The notes beneath the pieces are model-generated. The model saw nothing but the letters and a program-made list of their open reading frames with translations, did not search any database and was not told the origin of the DNA. This document shows positions 1 through 5,111 of a stretch of 5,111 nucleotides of DNA, piece by piece. Source of the stretch: an uncultured bacterium (lineage in GTDB: Bacteria > Planctomycetota > UBA1135 > UBA2386); assembly GCA_938003515.1 (NCBI GenBank), contig CALKYL010000169.1, positions 1 through 5,111 on the forward strand, written 5' to 3'. Numbering within the stretch: position 1 is the stretch's first letter; the number at the start of each line of letters is the position of its first letter. A program made the translations under genes and the position numbers.

Positions 1-206
1 GGCGCCGGCACCGGCATCCGCACCTGCGCGACCACGAGGTGCCCGGTCGCCGGCGCGATCGGCGGGGCCGGCTCGACGACCGGCGGCGGCACCCGCCGCG
101 CGAGCTCACGCGGGTCCGAGTCGGGCCCGCTGCACGCTGCGAGCAGGAGCGCGAAGCCCGCGAGCGCAGTCCCCCGGCGCGCGCCACGTGTGGAATCTCT
201 GTGCAC
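1..206 (-). CDS. Secreted lipoprotein, N-terminal part (runs off the left edge)
   Basis: Reading the minus strand from a GTG at 206-204 gives 68 codons with no stop before the window edge. The product begins MHRDSTRGARRG, followed by a hydrophobic stretch (about residues 13-24, TALAGFALLLAA) and Cys25. L22-A23-A24-C25 is a good type II signal peptidase lipobox, so the mature protein should be lipid-anchored at Cys25 and face outward. The residues after it are Ser-Gly-Pro-Asp, then a proline-rich segment (about 39-53, VPPPVVEPAPPIAPA) that looks like a flexible tether, then the start of an ordered part (GHLVVAQVRMPVP). A strong Shine-Dalgarno (GGAGG, 7 bases before the GTG) decides the start. 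The gene is divergent from the regulator at 417. The functional domain lies outside the window, so no role can be given. The arginine pair at 10-11 does not fit a twin-arginine motif. Confidence 0.72.
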   Translation of the reverse strand, partial: MHRDSTRGARRGTALAGFALLLAACSGPDSDPRELARRVPPPVVEPAPPIAPATGHLVVAQVRMPVPA

Positions 207-210
207 GTCT

Positions 211-218
211 CTCCCTCC
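211..218 (-). promoter_or_regulatory. Ribosome binding site of the lipoprotein gene
   Basis: On the minus strand the sequence GGAGGGAG lies here, with GGAGG at 218-214 and a 7-base spacer to the GTG at 206. It is the best Shine-Dalgarno at any gene start in the window. It fixes the start of the lipoprotein gene and contrasts with the plus-strand genes, which lack one. Confidence 0.7.
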
Positions 219-365
219 GCGTCGAGCTATCGGACAGCGCGCCCAGCCGGTGTCGGCCCCCGCGACAGCGAAGCCCCCAAGCCGCGATCACGACGGCACT
301 TCCGCGTGAGACGTTCTCGCCAGCCGGGCTCAAGCCGCGCCGGAGGCGCCCGGGTCCGCACGGGA
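219..365. other. Divergent intergenic stretch, no gene seen
   Basis: This stretch lies between the lipoprotein gene and the operator-like repeat. I see no convincing gene. A short inverted repeat (TGTCG at 251-255 and CGACA at 263-267, 7-base loop) is within what chance gives at this base composition. The minus-strand promoter for the lipoprotein must lie here. The only candidate I can offer is GATAGC at 231-226 with CCGACA at 256-251, which is weak and has a 19-bp spacer. The open frame that continues upstream from the regulator across this stretch is judged non-coding because its translation (many Arg, Pro and Ser, no domain) looks unlike protein. Confidence 0.45.
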
Positions 366-385
366 GTCAATTTGTCACAATTGAC
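366..385. promoter_or_regulatory. Perfect 7-bp inverted repeat, candidate operator of the MocR/PdxR regulator
   Basis: The left arm GTCAATT (366-372) and right arm AATTGAC (379-385) are exact reverse complements around a 6-base centre, TGTCAC. The element is strikingly AT-rich against its surroundings. Copies of TTG(T/A)C occur in direct orientation at 372-376, 381-385 and 395-399, so a dimer could read it as inverted or direct half-sites. MocR-type PdxR proteins are known to bind repeats upstream of pdxST and respond to PLP. The right arm overlaps the probable -35 box, so binding would be expected to affect transcription of the regulator and the pdx genes behind it. The repeat is seen directly; its role as operator is inferred. 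Confidence 0.55.
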
Positions 386-409
386 CGTCCCGGATTGTCC
401 GCGTAGAGA
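381..409 (+). promoter_or_regulatory. Probable promoter of the regulator-pdxST cluster, apparently leaderless
   Basis: TTGACC (381-386) matches five of six bases of the -35 consensus. Exactly 17 bases later, TAGAGA (404-409) is a weak -10 that keeps the important TA and the A at position 4. Transcription starting 7 to 8 bases beyond the -10 would begin at or beside the GTG at 417, giving a leaderless message. This fits the absence of a good Shine-Dalgarno there; only a weak GAGA at 406-409 is present. The -35 is embedded in the inverted repeat at 366-385. Confidence 0.5.
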
Positions 410-416
410 TGCCACC

Positions 417-1913
417 GTGCGCAGCCTGTTGCCCGAACTCGACCCGACCGCCGCGACGCCGCTCGCGACGCAGATCGAGCGCTACTACCTGCGCGCGATC
501 GAGGACGGCCGCGTGCTGCCTGGCGACCGCCTGCCGCCGATCCGCTGGGTCGCGACGACGTGCCAGGTCACGCGGGCCACGGTGCAGGACGCCTACCGAC
601 CGCTCGCCGATCGCGGGCTCGTCGAGGGCACGGTGGGCCGCGGCACGGTCGTGCTCGCGTCGCCGACCGCCCGCGAGCCGATCGCCGGCGCGAGCGCGCG
701 CCACCTGAGTCCGTACGCCGAGGCGGCGCTGCGGCGCACGCAGGTGCAGGCCGGGGCGCCTTCGCTCCCCGACGGGCAGCCGCTGGTCGCGAACTTCGCC
801 GAGCTCGCGCCCGACGACGAACGCTTCCCCGTCGACGCGTGGCGGCGGTCGATGGACGCCGTGCTCGCCGCGCGCGGCGGCGAGCTGCTCGGCTACGGCC
901 ACTCGACCTACGGGCTCGACGAGCTCCGCGAGCTGCTCGCCGAGCGCGCGCGGCCGAGCGATCCCGGCCTCGGCACGGAGGACCTGCTCGTGACCGCGGG
1001 CGCCCAGCAGGCGCTCGACCTGGTGCTGCGCACGCTGTGCACGCCCGGCGACACCGTCGTCGTGACGACGCCGTCCTACCACCACATGCACGGTCTGCTG
1101 CGCGCGCACGGCCTGCAGGTCGTGCAGGTGCCGTTCGGCCCGGACGGCCTCGACCGCGGCCAGCTGGCGCGCGTGGTGCAGCGGCCGTCGGTGCGGCTGT
1201 GCTACCTGATGCCGACGTTCCACAACCCGACCGGCCGCACGCTCGATCGCGCGCAGCGGCAGGAGCTCGTCGAGGCGCTCGCCGACACCGACGTGGCCGT
1301 CGTCGAGGACGAGTATCAGCACTCGCTGCGGTTCCGCGGCGAAGCGCTGCCGACGCTGCGCTCGCTCGACCCGCGCGGCCTGACGGTCACGGTGTCGACG
1401 GTCTCGAAGGAGCTGTTCCCGGCGCTGCGCATCGGCTGGGTCGCCGCGAGCCGCGAGCTGCTGCAGCCGATGGCTGCCGTCAAGCGCTTCATGGACCTCG
1501 AGACCAGCCCGCTCCTGCAGGCGGCGCTGGTCGAGTTCGTGCGTCAGGGGCACTTCGACCACTACCTCGGCGGGCTGCGCGACGAGCTGCGCCGGCGCCA
1601 CGACGCGCTGCAGCGCGCGTGCGCCGAACACCTGCCGGAGGGTTGCCGCGTGACCGCGCCCGACGGCGGCTTCGTCGCCTGGCTCGAGCTGCCGGCGGCC
1701 GGCCACGGCGAACAGCTCGCCGAACTGGCCGTCGAGCGCGGCGTGCGCGTCGTGCCGGGCGGCAACTTCGACCTCGACGGCGCGCCGTCGCGCGGCGTGC
1801 GGCTGTCGCTGACCCGCGCCGACGTCGACGAGATCCACGCCGGCGTGCGCGTGCTCGGCGAGTGCGCGCGTGAGCTGCTGTCGGCGGCGCTGCCGGCGCA
1901 GCCGTTCCTGTGA
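417..1913 (+). CDS. pdxR: MocR-family regulator (GntR winged helix fused to aminotransferase domain), probable PdxR
   Basis: This 498-residue protein has the two-part MocR plan and the usual family length. Residues about 15-80 form a GntR winged helix ([12 protein letters not shown], then [22 protein letters not shown], then the wing [13 protein letters not shown]). A proline/alanine-rich linker follows to about residue 120. The rest is a fold-type I aminotransferase domain. It contains [17 protein letters not shown] (157-173), TTPSYHH with Y221, FHNPTGRT with N270, VVEDEY with D298, the PLP-binding lysine K331 in [16 protein letters not shown]338, and the carboxylate-binding arginine R462 in GVRLSL. 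All key PLP contacts are present, so it should bind PLP as an effector rather than act as a metabolic aminotransferase. GTG 417 is chosen because the winged helix begins just after it, promoter boxes sit at the right distance, and the upstream extension has no domain. Immediate pdxST neighbours, 26 bases downstream, point to control of vitamin B6 synthesis. The name pdxR rests on that context. Confidence 0.88.
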   Translation: MRSLLPELDPTAATPLATQIERYYLRAIEDGRVLPGDRLPPIRWVATTCQVTRATVQDAYRPLADRGLVEGTVGRGTVVLASPTAREPIAGASARHLSPYAEAALRRTQVQAGAPSLPDGQPLVANFAELAPDDERFPVDAWRRSMDAVLAARGGELLGYGHSTYGLDELRELLAERARPSDPGLGTEDLLVTAGAQQALDLVLRTLCTPGDTVVVTTPSYHHMHGLLRAHGLQVVQVPFGPDGLDRGQLARVVQRPSVRLCYLMPTFHNPTGRTLDRAQRQELVEALADTDVAVVEDEYQHSLRFRGEALPTLRSLDPRGLTVTVSTVSKELFPALRIGWVAASRELLQPMAAVKRFMDLETSPLLQAALVEFVRQGHFDHYLGGLRDELRRRHDALQRACAEHLPEGCRVTAPDGGFVAWLELPAAGHGEQLAELAVERGVRVVPGGNFDLDGAPSRGVRLSLTRADVDEIHAGVRVLGECARELLSAALPAQPFL

Positions 1914-1939
1914 TCCCCCTGCTCACCCCAGCATCCGTC

Positions 1940-2857
1940 ATGAGCACCAAGCACCCGTTCCCTCAGGTCCCCGGTTTCACGGCCGAGGAGGTCGTCAGCA
2001 AGATCGGTTTCTGCGAGCAGCTGAAGGGCGGCGTCGTCATGGACGTGATCGACCCCGAGCAGGCGCGCATCGCCGAGGAGGCGGGCGCGTGCGCGGTGAT
2101 GGCGCTCGAGCGCGTGCCGGCCGACATCCGCAAGCACGGCGGCGTCGCGCGTTCGAGCGACCCGGAGATGATCGCCGGCATCCAGAAGGCCGTGTCGATC
2201 CCGGTGATGGCGAAGGTGCGCATCGGCCACTTCGTCGAGGCGCAGATGCTCGAGGCGATGGAGGTCGACTGCATCGACGAGAGCGAGGTGCTGACGCCGG
2301 CGGACGAGCAGTTCCACGTCGACAAGCGCGTGTTCAAGACGCCGTTCGTCTGCGGCTGTCGCGACCTCGGCGAGGCCCTGCGCCGCATCCACGAGGGCGC
2401 CGCGCTGATCCGCACCAAGGGCGAGGCCGGCACCGGCAACGTGGTCGAGGCCGTCCGCCACATGCGCGCGCTGATGACGCAGATCAGGGAGCTGCGCGGC
2501 ATGGACGAACGCCACCTCGAGAAGAAGGCGGCCGAGCTGCGCGTGCCGGTCGAGCTCGTGCAATGGGTTGCCGAGAACCAGAAGCTGCCCGTGCCGAACT
2601 TCTCGGCCGGCGGCGTCGCGACGCCCGCCGACGCGGCGCTGATGATGCAGCTCGGCGCCGAGGCGGTGTTCGTCGGCTCGGGCATCTTCAAGTCCGGCGA
2701 TCCGGCGAAGCGCGCCAAGGCGATCGTGCGCGCGGTCACCCACTTCCGCGACCCGAAGGTGCTCGTCGAGGTCTCGAAGGGCCTCGGCGAACCGATGGTC
2801 GGCATCGACATCTCGGAGCTGCCGGAGGAGCAGCGGCTCGCGCGCCGTGGCATCTGA
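1940..2857 (+). CDS. pdxS: PLP synthase subunit PdxS (pyridoxal 5'-phosphate synthase, lyase subunit)
   Basis: PdxS is the (beta/alpha)8 barrel that builds PLP from ribose 5-phosphate, glyceraldehyde 3-phosphate and ammonia. It forms a cytosolic dodecamer decorated by PdxT. This 305-residue product has the normal family length. The catalytic set is intact: D35 in GGVVMDV, the first lysine K92 in [14 protein letters not shown], and the second lysine K160 in [11 protein letters not shown]. These correspond to Asp24, Lys81 and Lys149 of the Bacillus enzyme with a constant offset of 11. Phosphate-binding segments [14 protein letters not shown] (220-233) and [10 protein letters not shown] (243-252) are also present. 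Three features are odd: the N-terminal helix reads [14 protein letters not shown] where the family usually has VKRGMAEM(L/Q)KGG, an extra dozen residues precede it, and the C-terminus is RRGI instead of the common RGW. No Shine-Dalgarno precedes ATG 1940, so translation may be coupled to the regulator, whose stop is 26 bases upstream. Confidence 0.97.
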   Translation: MSTKHPFPQVPGFTAEEVVSKIGFCEQLKGGVVMDVIDPEQARIAEEAGACAVMALERVPADIRKHGGVARSSDPEMIAGIQKAVSIPVMAKVRIGHFVEAQMLEAMEVDCIDESEVLTPADEQFHVDKRVFKTPFVCGCRDLGEALRRIHEGAALIRTKGEAGTGNVVEAVRHMRALMTQIRELRGMDERHLEKKAAELRVPVELVQWVAENQKLPVPNFSAGGVATPADAALMMQLGAEAVFVGSGIFKSGDPAKRAKAIVRAVTHFRDPKVLVEVSKGLGEPMVGIDISELPEEQRLARRGI

Positions 2858-2864
2858 TCCGCAC

Positions 2865-3491
2865 ATGGATTCGCCGCTCGTCGGCGTGCTCGCGCTGCAG
2901 GGCGACTTCGCCGACCACGAGCGCGCGCTGCGGCATTCCGGCCTGCGCACGCGCCAGGTGCGCAGGGCGGCCGACCTCCACGGGATCGACGGTCTGGTGC
3001 TGCCCGGCGGCGAGAGCACGACGATGCTCAAGCTGCTCGACGTCGAGGGACTGTGGGCGCCGCTCGGCCGCGCGCTCCGGAGCGGCGTGCCGGTGCTCGC
3101 GACCTGCGCGGGGCTGATCCTGTGCGCCGAGCGGGTCGAGAACCCGTGCCAGAAGAGCTACGGGCTCCTGCCGGTCACCGTCGTGCGCAACGGCTACGGC
3201 CGCCAGGTGCACTCGGGCACGCACGTGCTCGAGTCGGCGGTGCTGCCGCCGGGCACGACCGGCACGTTCATCCGCGCGCCGCGCATCACCGCGGTCGGCC
3301 CCGGCTGCGAGGTGCTCGCGCGCCGCGACGGCGACCCGGTGCTCGTGCGCGCGGGGAGCGTGCTCGCGGCGTGCTTCCACCCGGAGCTCCAACCGGGCCA
3401 CGCGGTGACCCGCACGTTCGCCGATGCGGTGCGCGCGCGCGGCGCGACGGGCTCGCCGGACCGCGAAGTCTGCGCCGAGCACGCGGTCTGA
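2865..3491 (+). CDS. pdxT: PLP synthase glutaminase subunit PdxT
   Basis: PdxT is the class I glutamine amidotransferase that hydrolyses glutamine and channels ammonia to PdxS. The 208-residue product opens with the family signature VGVLALQGDF. It carries VLPGGEST (45-52) for the oxyanion hole, the nucleophile C81 in ATCAGLIL, R108-N109 in the RNGYGRQ loop, FIRAP (135-139), and the catalytic H172 and E174 in FHPEL, so the triad is complete. ATG 2865, 7 bases after the pdxS stop, places the first strand at the usual distance from the N-terminus. A GTG at 2847 in the same frame would overlap pdxS and add six residues. A GGAGGAG at 2824-2830 lies too far from either start to be a standard site, so coupling to pdxS translation is likely. 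One oddity is that the normally conserved DSFE after GRQV is replaced by HSGT (residues 116-119). Confidence 0.96.
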   Translation: MDSPLVGVLALQGDFADHERALRHSGLRTRQVRRAADLHGIDGLVLPGGESTTMLKLLDVEGLWAPLGRALRSGVPVLATCAGLILCAERVENPCQKSYGLLPVTVVRNGYGRQVHSGTHVLESAVLPPGTTGTFIRAPRITAVGPGCEVLARRDGDPVLVRAGSVLAACFHPELQPGHAVTRTFADAVRARGATGSPDREVCAEHAV

Positions 3492-3492
3492 C

Positions 3493-3509
3493 CCGCGGGC
3501 CGGCCGCGG
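3493..3509 (+). terminator. GC hairpin just after pdxT, possible weak terminator
   Basis: CCGCGG (3493-3498) and CCGCGG (3504-3509) pair as a 6-bp all-GC stem with a 5-base loop, starting one base after the pdxT stop codon. No T-run follows, so it is not a canonical intrinsic terminator. It could be a T-less hairpin, an RNA 3'-end stabiliser, or chance in such GC-rich sequence. Confidence 0.3.
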
Positions 3510-3513
3510 CCGC

Positions 3514-3519
3514 TACCCT
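3514..3519 (+). promoter_or_regulatory. Probable -10 box of the VOC gene (leaderless type)
   Basis: TACCCT fits the TAnnnT pattern and ends 7 bases before ATG 3527, the spacing expected if the transcript begins at the start codon. No Shine-Dalgarno lies between the pdxT stop and the ATG. A partial -35 (CTGACC, 3488-3493) overlaps the pdxT stop codon, but the 20-bp spacer is long. The box is seen; its use as a promoter is inferred. Confidence 0.45.
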
Positions 3520-3526
3520 CGGCGCC

Positions 3527-3916
3527 ATGGACGTCCTGTCGAGCCGGTTCCTGCTGCGAGCTTCGGACTTCGACGCGTCGATACGCTTCTATCGCGACCG
3601 GCTCGGCCTGCCGGTCTACCGCGAGTGGCGCGGCGGGGTCGTGTTCTTCCTCGGCGGCGGATACCTCGAGGTCTCGGGTTCGGCCGCGCCCGAAGCCGCC
3701 ACCGGCACCGCGACCGGCACGGGCCTGTGGCTGCAGGTGCGCGACCTCGCGCGGACGCGCGACGACCTCGCGCGGCGCGGCGTGCACGCCAGCGAACCGC
3801 AGCGCATGCCGTGGGGGCTGCTCGAGATGGAGGCTCGCGATCCCGACGGCGTGCGCCTGGTGTTCGTCGAAGTGCCCGCCGACCACGGGCTGCGGCGCGG
3901 CGACCCCGCCTCGTGA
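3527..3916 (+). CDS. VOC-superfamily (glyoxalase/bleomycin-resistance fold) protein
   Basis: This 129-residue protein has the size of a single VOC chain with two beta-alpha-beta-beta-beta modules. Module one runs from about residue 7 to 50: RFLLRASDFDASIRFYRDRLGL is the typical strand-helix opening, followed by the hairpin strands VVFFLGG and YLEVS. Module two runs from about 66 to 117: LWLQVRDLARTRDDLARRGV, then GLLEMEARDPDGVRLVFVEV, which contains the usual DPDG turn. The modules are joined by a low-complexity loop with ATGT twice (58-65). The metal ligands of classical glyoxalase I or extradiol dioxygenases are mostly absent. By alignment to the usual pattern the first His position is R7, the module-two His position is G66 and the last acidic position is V112, leaving E48 as the only candidate. 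A metal-free binding protein of the bleomycin-resistance kind is therefore as likely as an enzyme. No substrate can be assigned. It lies 35 bases after pdxT with its own probable promoter, so a B6 role is unproven. Confidence 0.85.
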   Translation: MDVLSSRFLLRASDFDASIRFYRDRLGLPVYREWRGGVVFFLGGGYLEVSGSAAPEAATGTATGTGLWLQVRDLARTRDDLARRGVHASEPQRMPWGLLEMEARDPDGVRLVFVEVPADHGLRRGDPAS

Positions 3917-3935
3917 CGCGCGCGTCGCCGCGCGT
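3916..3935 (+). terminator. GC hairpin at the end of the VOC gene, possible weak terminator
   Basis: ACGCGCG (3916-3922) and CGCGCGT (3929-3935) are exact reverse complements around a 6-base loop. The first base is the last base of the VOC stop codon. There is no T-run after it, and the following bases form the next gene's -10 box. It may separate the two transcripts, or may be chance given the alternating GC. Confidence 0.3.
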
Positions 3936-3937
3936 GC

Positions 3938-3943
3938 TATCGT
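3938..3943 (+). promoter_or_regulatory. Probable -10 box of the ABC-F gene
   Basis: TATCGT matches four of six -10 bases and the TAnnnT pattern, and ends 11 bases before ATG 3955. GTGACG (3913-3918), overlapping the VOC stop, is a partial -35 with a 19-bp spacer. No Shine-Dalgarno is visible before the ATG, so the message is probably leaderless or has only a few leader bases. Confidence 0.42.
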
Positions 3944-3954
3944 GCTCGGCCCTC

Positions 3955-5111
3955 ATGTCGGCCACCCTGCACGCGCGCGGCGTCAGCGCCGCCTACGGCG
4001 ACCGCGAGCTGTTCACCGGGCTCGACCTCGTCGTCGCGCCCGGCGACGTCGTCGGCCTCGTCGGGCCGAACGGCGCCGGCAAGTCGACGCTCCTGCGCAT
4101 GCTCGCCGGCCTGCGCGCGCCGGACGCCGGCACCGTCGTCGTGACCCCGAAGCACGCGGCGCTCGGCTACCTCGCGCAGGAGCCCGAGCGCGTGCCCGGC
4201 GAGACCGTGCGCCAGCTGCTCGCGCGCCGCACGGGCGTGGCCGCGGCCGACGACGCGCTGCAGCGCGCGACGCACGAGCTCGCCGACGGGCTGCCGGGAG
4301 CCGAGGAGCGCTACGCCGACGCGCTCGAGCGCTGGCTCGCGCTCGGCGGCGCCGACCTCGACGAGCGCACCCAGGCCGTCACCGCCGAGCTCGGGCTCGA
4401 CGTCGACCTCGACCTCGAGACGACGGCGTTGTCGGGCGGTCAGGCGGCGCGCGCGGGCCTCGCGGCGCTCTTGCTGTCGCGCTACGACGCGTATCTGCTC
4501 GACGAGCCGACCAACGACCTCGACACCGACGGACTCGAGCTGCTCGAGGAGTTCGTGCAGGGGCTGAACGCGCCGGCCGTGATCGTCAGCCACGACCGCG
4601 AGTTCCTGACCCGCACCGTCACGCGGGTCGTCGAGATCGACCGCAGCCTGCAGCGCGTCGCGAGCTACGGCGGCGGCTACGCGGCGTTCCTCGAGGAACG
4701 TTCGATCGCGCGTCGGCACGCGCACGAGGCCTTCGAGGCCTACGCCGACCGCCGCGCCGAGCTCGAGGCGCGCGCGCGCCGGCAGCGCGCGTGGATGGCG
4801 AAGGGCGTCAAGAACGCGCGGCGCAAGGCGAAGGACCGCGACAAGATCGGCCGCGCGTTCCGCGTCGAGGCCTCCGAGCAGCAGGCGTCCAAGGTCCGCC
4901 AGACCGAGCGCCAGATCGAGCGGCTCGAGGCGGTCGAGGCGCCGCGCAAGGAGTGGCGGCTGATGTTCACGATCGCGACCGCCGACCGGCCCGGGGACCT
5001 GGTCGCTGCGCTGCGCCGAGCCGAGGTGCGACGCGGCGACTTCCGGCTCGGCCCGGTCGACGTCGCGCTGCGCTGGCGCGGCCGGGGGGCGATCCCAGCG
5101 ACCAACGGCCG
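3955..5111 (+). CDS. ABC-F family ATPase, N-terminal 385 residues (cut by the right edge)
   Basis: ABC-F proteins are soluble, with two ATPase domains and no membrane segments. Members act on the ribosome, as translation factors or in protection from ribosome-targeting antibiotics. Domain one is complete: Walker A GPNGAGKST (37-45), Q-loop Q75 in YLAQEP, signature LSGGQ (159-163), Walker B YLLDEPTNDLD (180-190) with catalytic E184, and H213 in VSHDREF. The inter-domain linker (about 250-335) is long, helical and very basic (RRQRAWMAKGVKNARRKAKDRDK), as expected for the segment that reaches the tRNA and peptidyl-transferase region. Domain two begins at about residue 336 (WRLMFTIATADRPGD, then RRGDFRLGPVDVALRW) and stops before its P-loop is complete. 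Linker style and the RRG.F.LGPVD motif recall actinobacterial antibiotic-resistance-type ABC-Fs, but drug or housekeeping role cannot be told from this part. The last residues (GRGAIPATNG) do not match the expected glycine-rich P-loop. ATG 3955 is the obvious start, since the first strand follows directly. Confidence 0.93.
   Translation, partial: MSATLHARGVSAAYGDRELFTGLDLVVAPGDVVGLVGPNGAGKSTLLRMLAGLRAPDAGTVVVTPKHAALGYLAQEPERVPGETVRQLLARRTGVAAADDALQRATHELADGLPGAEERYADALERWLALGGADLDERTQAVTAELGLDVDLDLETTALSGGQAARAGLAALLLSRYDAYLLDEPTNDLDTDGLELLEEFVQGLNAPAVIVSHDREFLTRTVTRVVEIDRSLQRVASYGGGYAAFLEERSIARRHAHEAFEAYADRRAELEARARRQRAWMAKGVKNARRKAKDRDKIGRAFRVEASEQQASKVRQTERQIERLEAVEAPRKEWRLMFTIATADRPGDLVAALRRAEVRRGDFRLGPVDVALRWRGRGAIPATNG

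Noticed and set aside
39..416. Upstream extension of the regulator reading frame, 126 codons
   Set aside because: The translation is Arg/Pro/Ser-rich with no domain. It overlaps the divergent lipoprotein gene, its Shine-Dalgarno and the operator-promoter island, and the winged helix begins only after GTG 417.
375..1838. Long open frame antisense to the regulator gene
   Set aside because: It lies opposite a gene with a full set of conserved motifs, and its product is a monotonous Arg/Ala/Glu/His-rich string. Long antisense frames are expected when third positions are almost all G or C.
1914..1939. Separate promoter or riboswitch in front of pdxS
   Set aside because: The gap is only 26 bases, has no TAnnnT box at leaderless distance and is too short for a structured riboswitch.
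2847..2864. GTG at 2847 as an alternative pdxT start
   Set aside because: It would add MASDPH before the normal N-terminus and overlap pdxS. ATG 2865 gives the usual family start, though the GTG cannot be fully excluded because GGAGGAG lies 16 bases before it.
1562..3031. Long antisense frame spanning the regulator end, pdxS and pdxT start
   Set aside because: It crosses three real gene boundaries on the other strand and has no recognisable domain; it is a composition artefact.
3698..3723. Short tandem repeat in the VOC gene
   Set aside because: Two imperfect 12-base units encode ATGT twice in a surface loop between modules; this is low complexity rather than a functional DNA repeat.
3937..4725. 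Antisense frame opposite the ABC-F gene
   Set aside because: Its low-complexity Arg/Val/Glu/Ala product mirrors codon bias of the ABC-F gene, whose motifs are all intact on the plus strand.

Overview
The window is very GC-rich (by eye roughly three quarters G+C). It reads as ordinary chromosomal DNA from a high-GC bacterium, and I favour an actinobacterium. The reasons are several genes that look leaderless (TAnnnT-like -10 boxes 7 to 11 bases before the start codon and no Shine-Dalgarno), a MocR regulator beside pdxST, and an ABC-F linker of the kind I associate with actinobacteria. The assignment is not secure. PdxS carries the [10 protein letters not shown] motif of the Bacillus type rather than the VCGATNLGEA motif I recall from mycobacteria, so a deep-branching actinobacterium or another high-GC phylum is possible.

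Layout. Bases 1-206, minus strand: the first 68 codons of a lipoprotein running off the left edge, with a strong Shine-Dalgarno and a clear lipobox. Bases 207-416: a divergent intergenic region whose right end holds an AT-rich island with a perfect 7-bp inverted repeat overlapping a -35/-10 promoter. Bases 417-3491, plus strand: a three-gene vitamin B6 cluster made of a MocR/PdxR-type regulator, pdxS and pdxT, with gaps of 26 and 7 bases. Bases 3527-3916: a small VOC (glyoxalase-fold) protein. Bases 3955-5111: an ABC-F ATPase cut by the right edge just as its second nucleotide-binding domain begins.

How the genes work together. PdxS and PdxT form the PLP synthase of the DXP-independent pathway. 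PdxT releases ammonia from glutamine, and PdxS joins it with ribose 5-phosphate and glyceraldehyde 3-phosphate to give pyridoxal 5'-phosphate (PLP). The upstream regulator fuses a GntR-type winged helix to an aminotransferase-fold domain that binds PLP, so it can sense the pathway's product. The inverted repeat in front of it is the natural candidate operator, and because all three genes lie in one direction the regulator probably controls its own transcription along with pdxST. The VOC and ABC-F genes appear to have their own leaderless promoters and no evident link to B6 synthesis.

I found no mobile element, CRISPR array, RNA gene or clearly novel multi-gene system. The points most worth a second look are the regulator-first arrangement with its operator-like repeat, the divergent N-terminal helix of PdxS, the repeated stop/hairpin/-10/ATG layout of the two downstream gaps, and the abnormal second P-loop of the ABC-F protein at the window edge.
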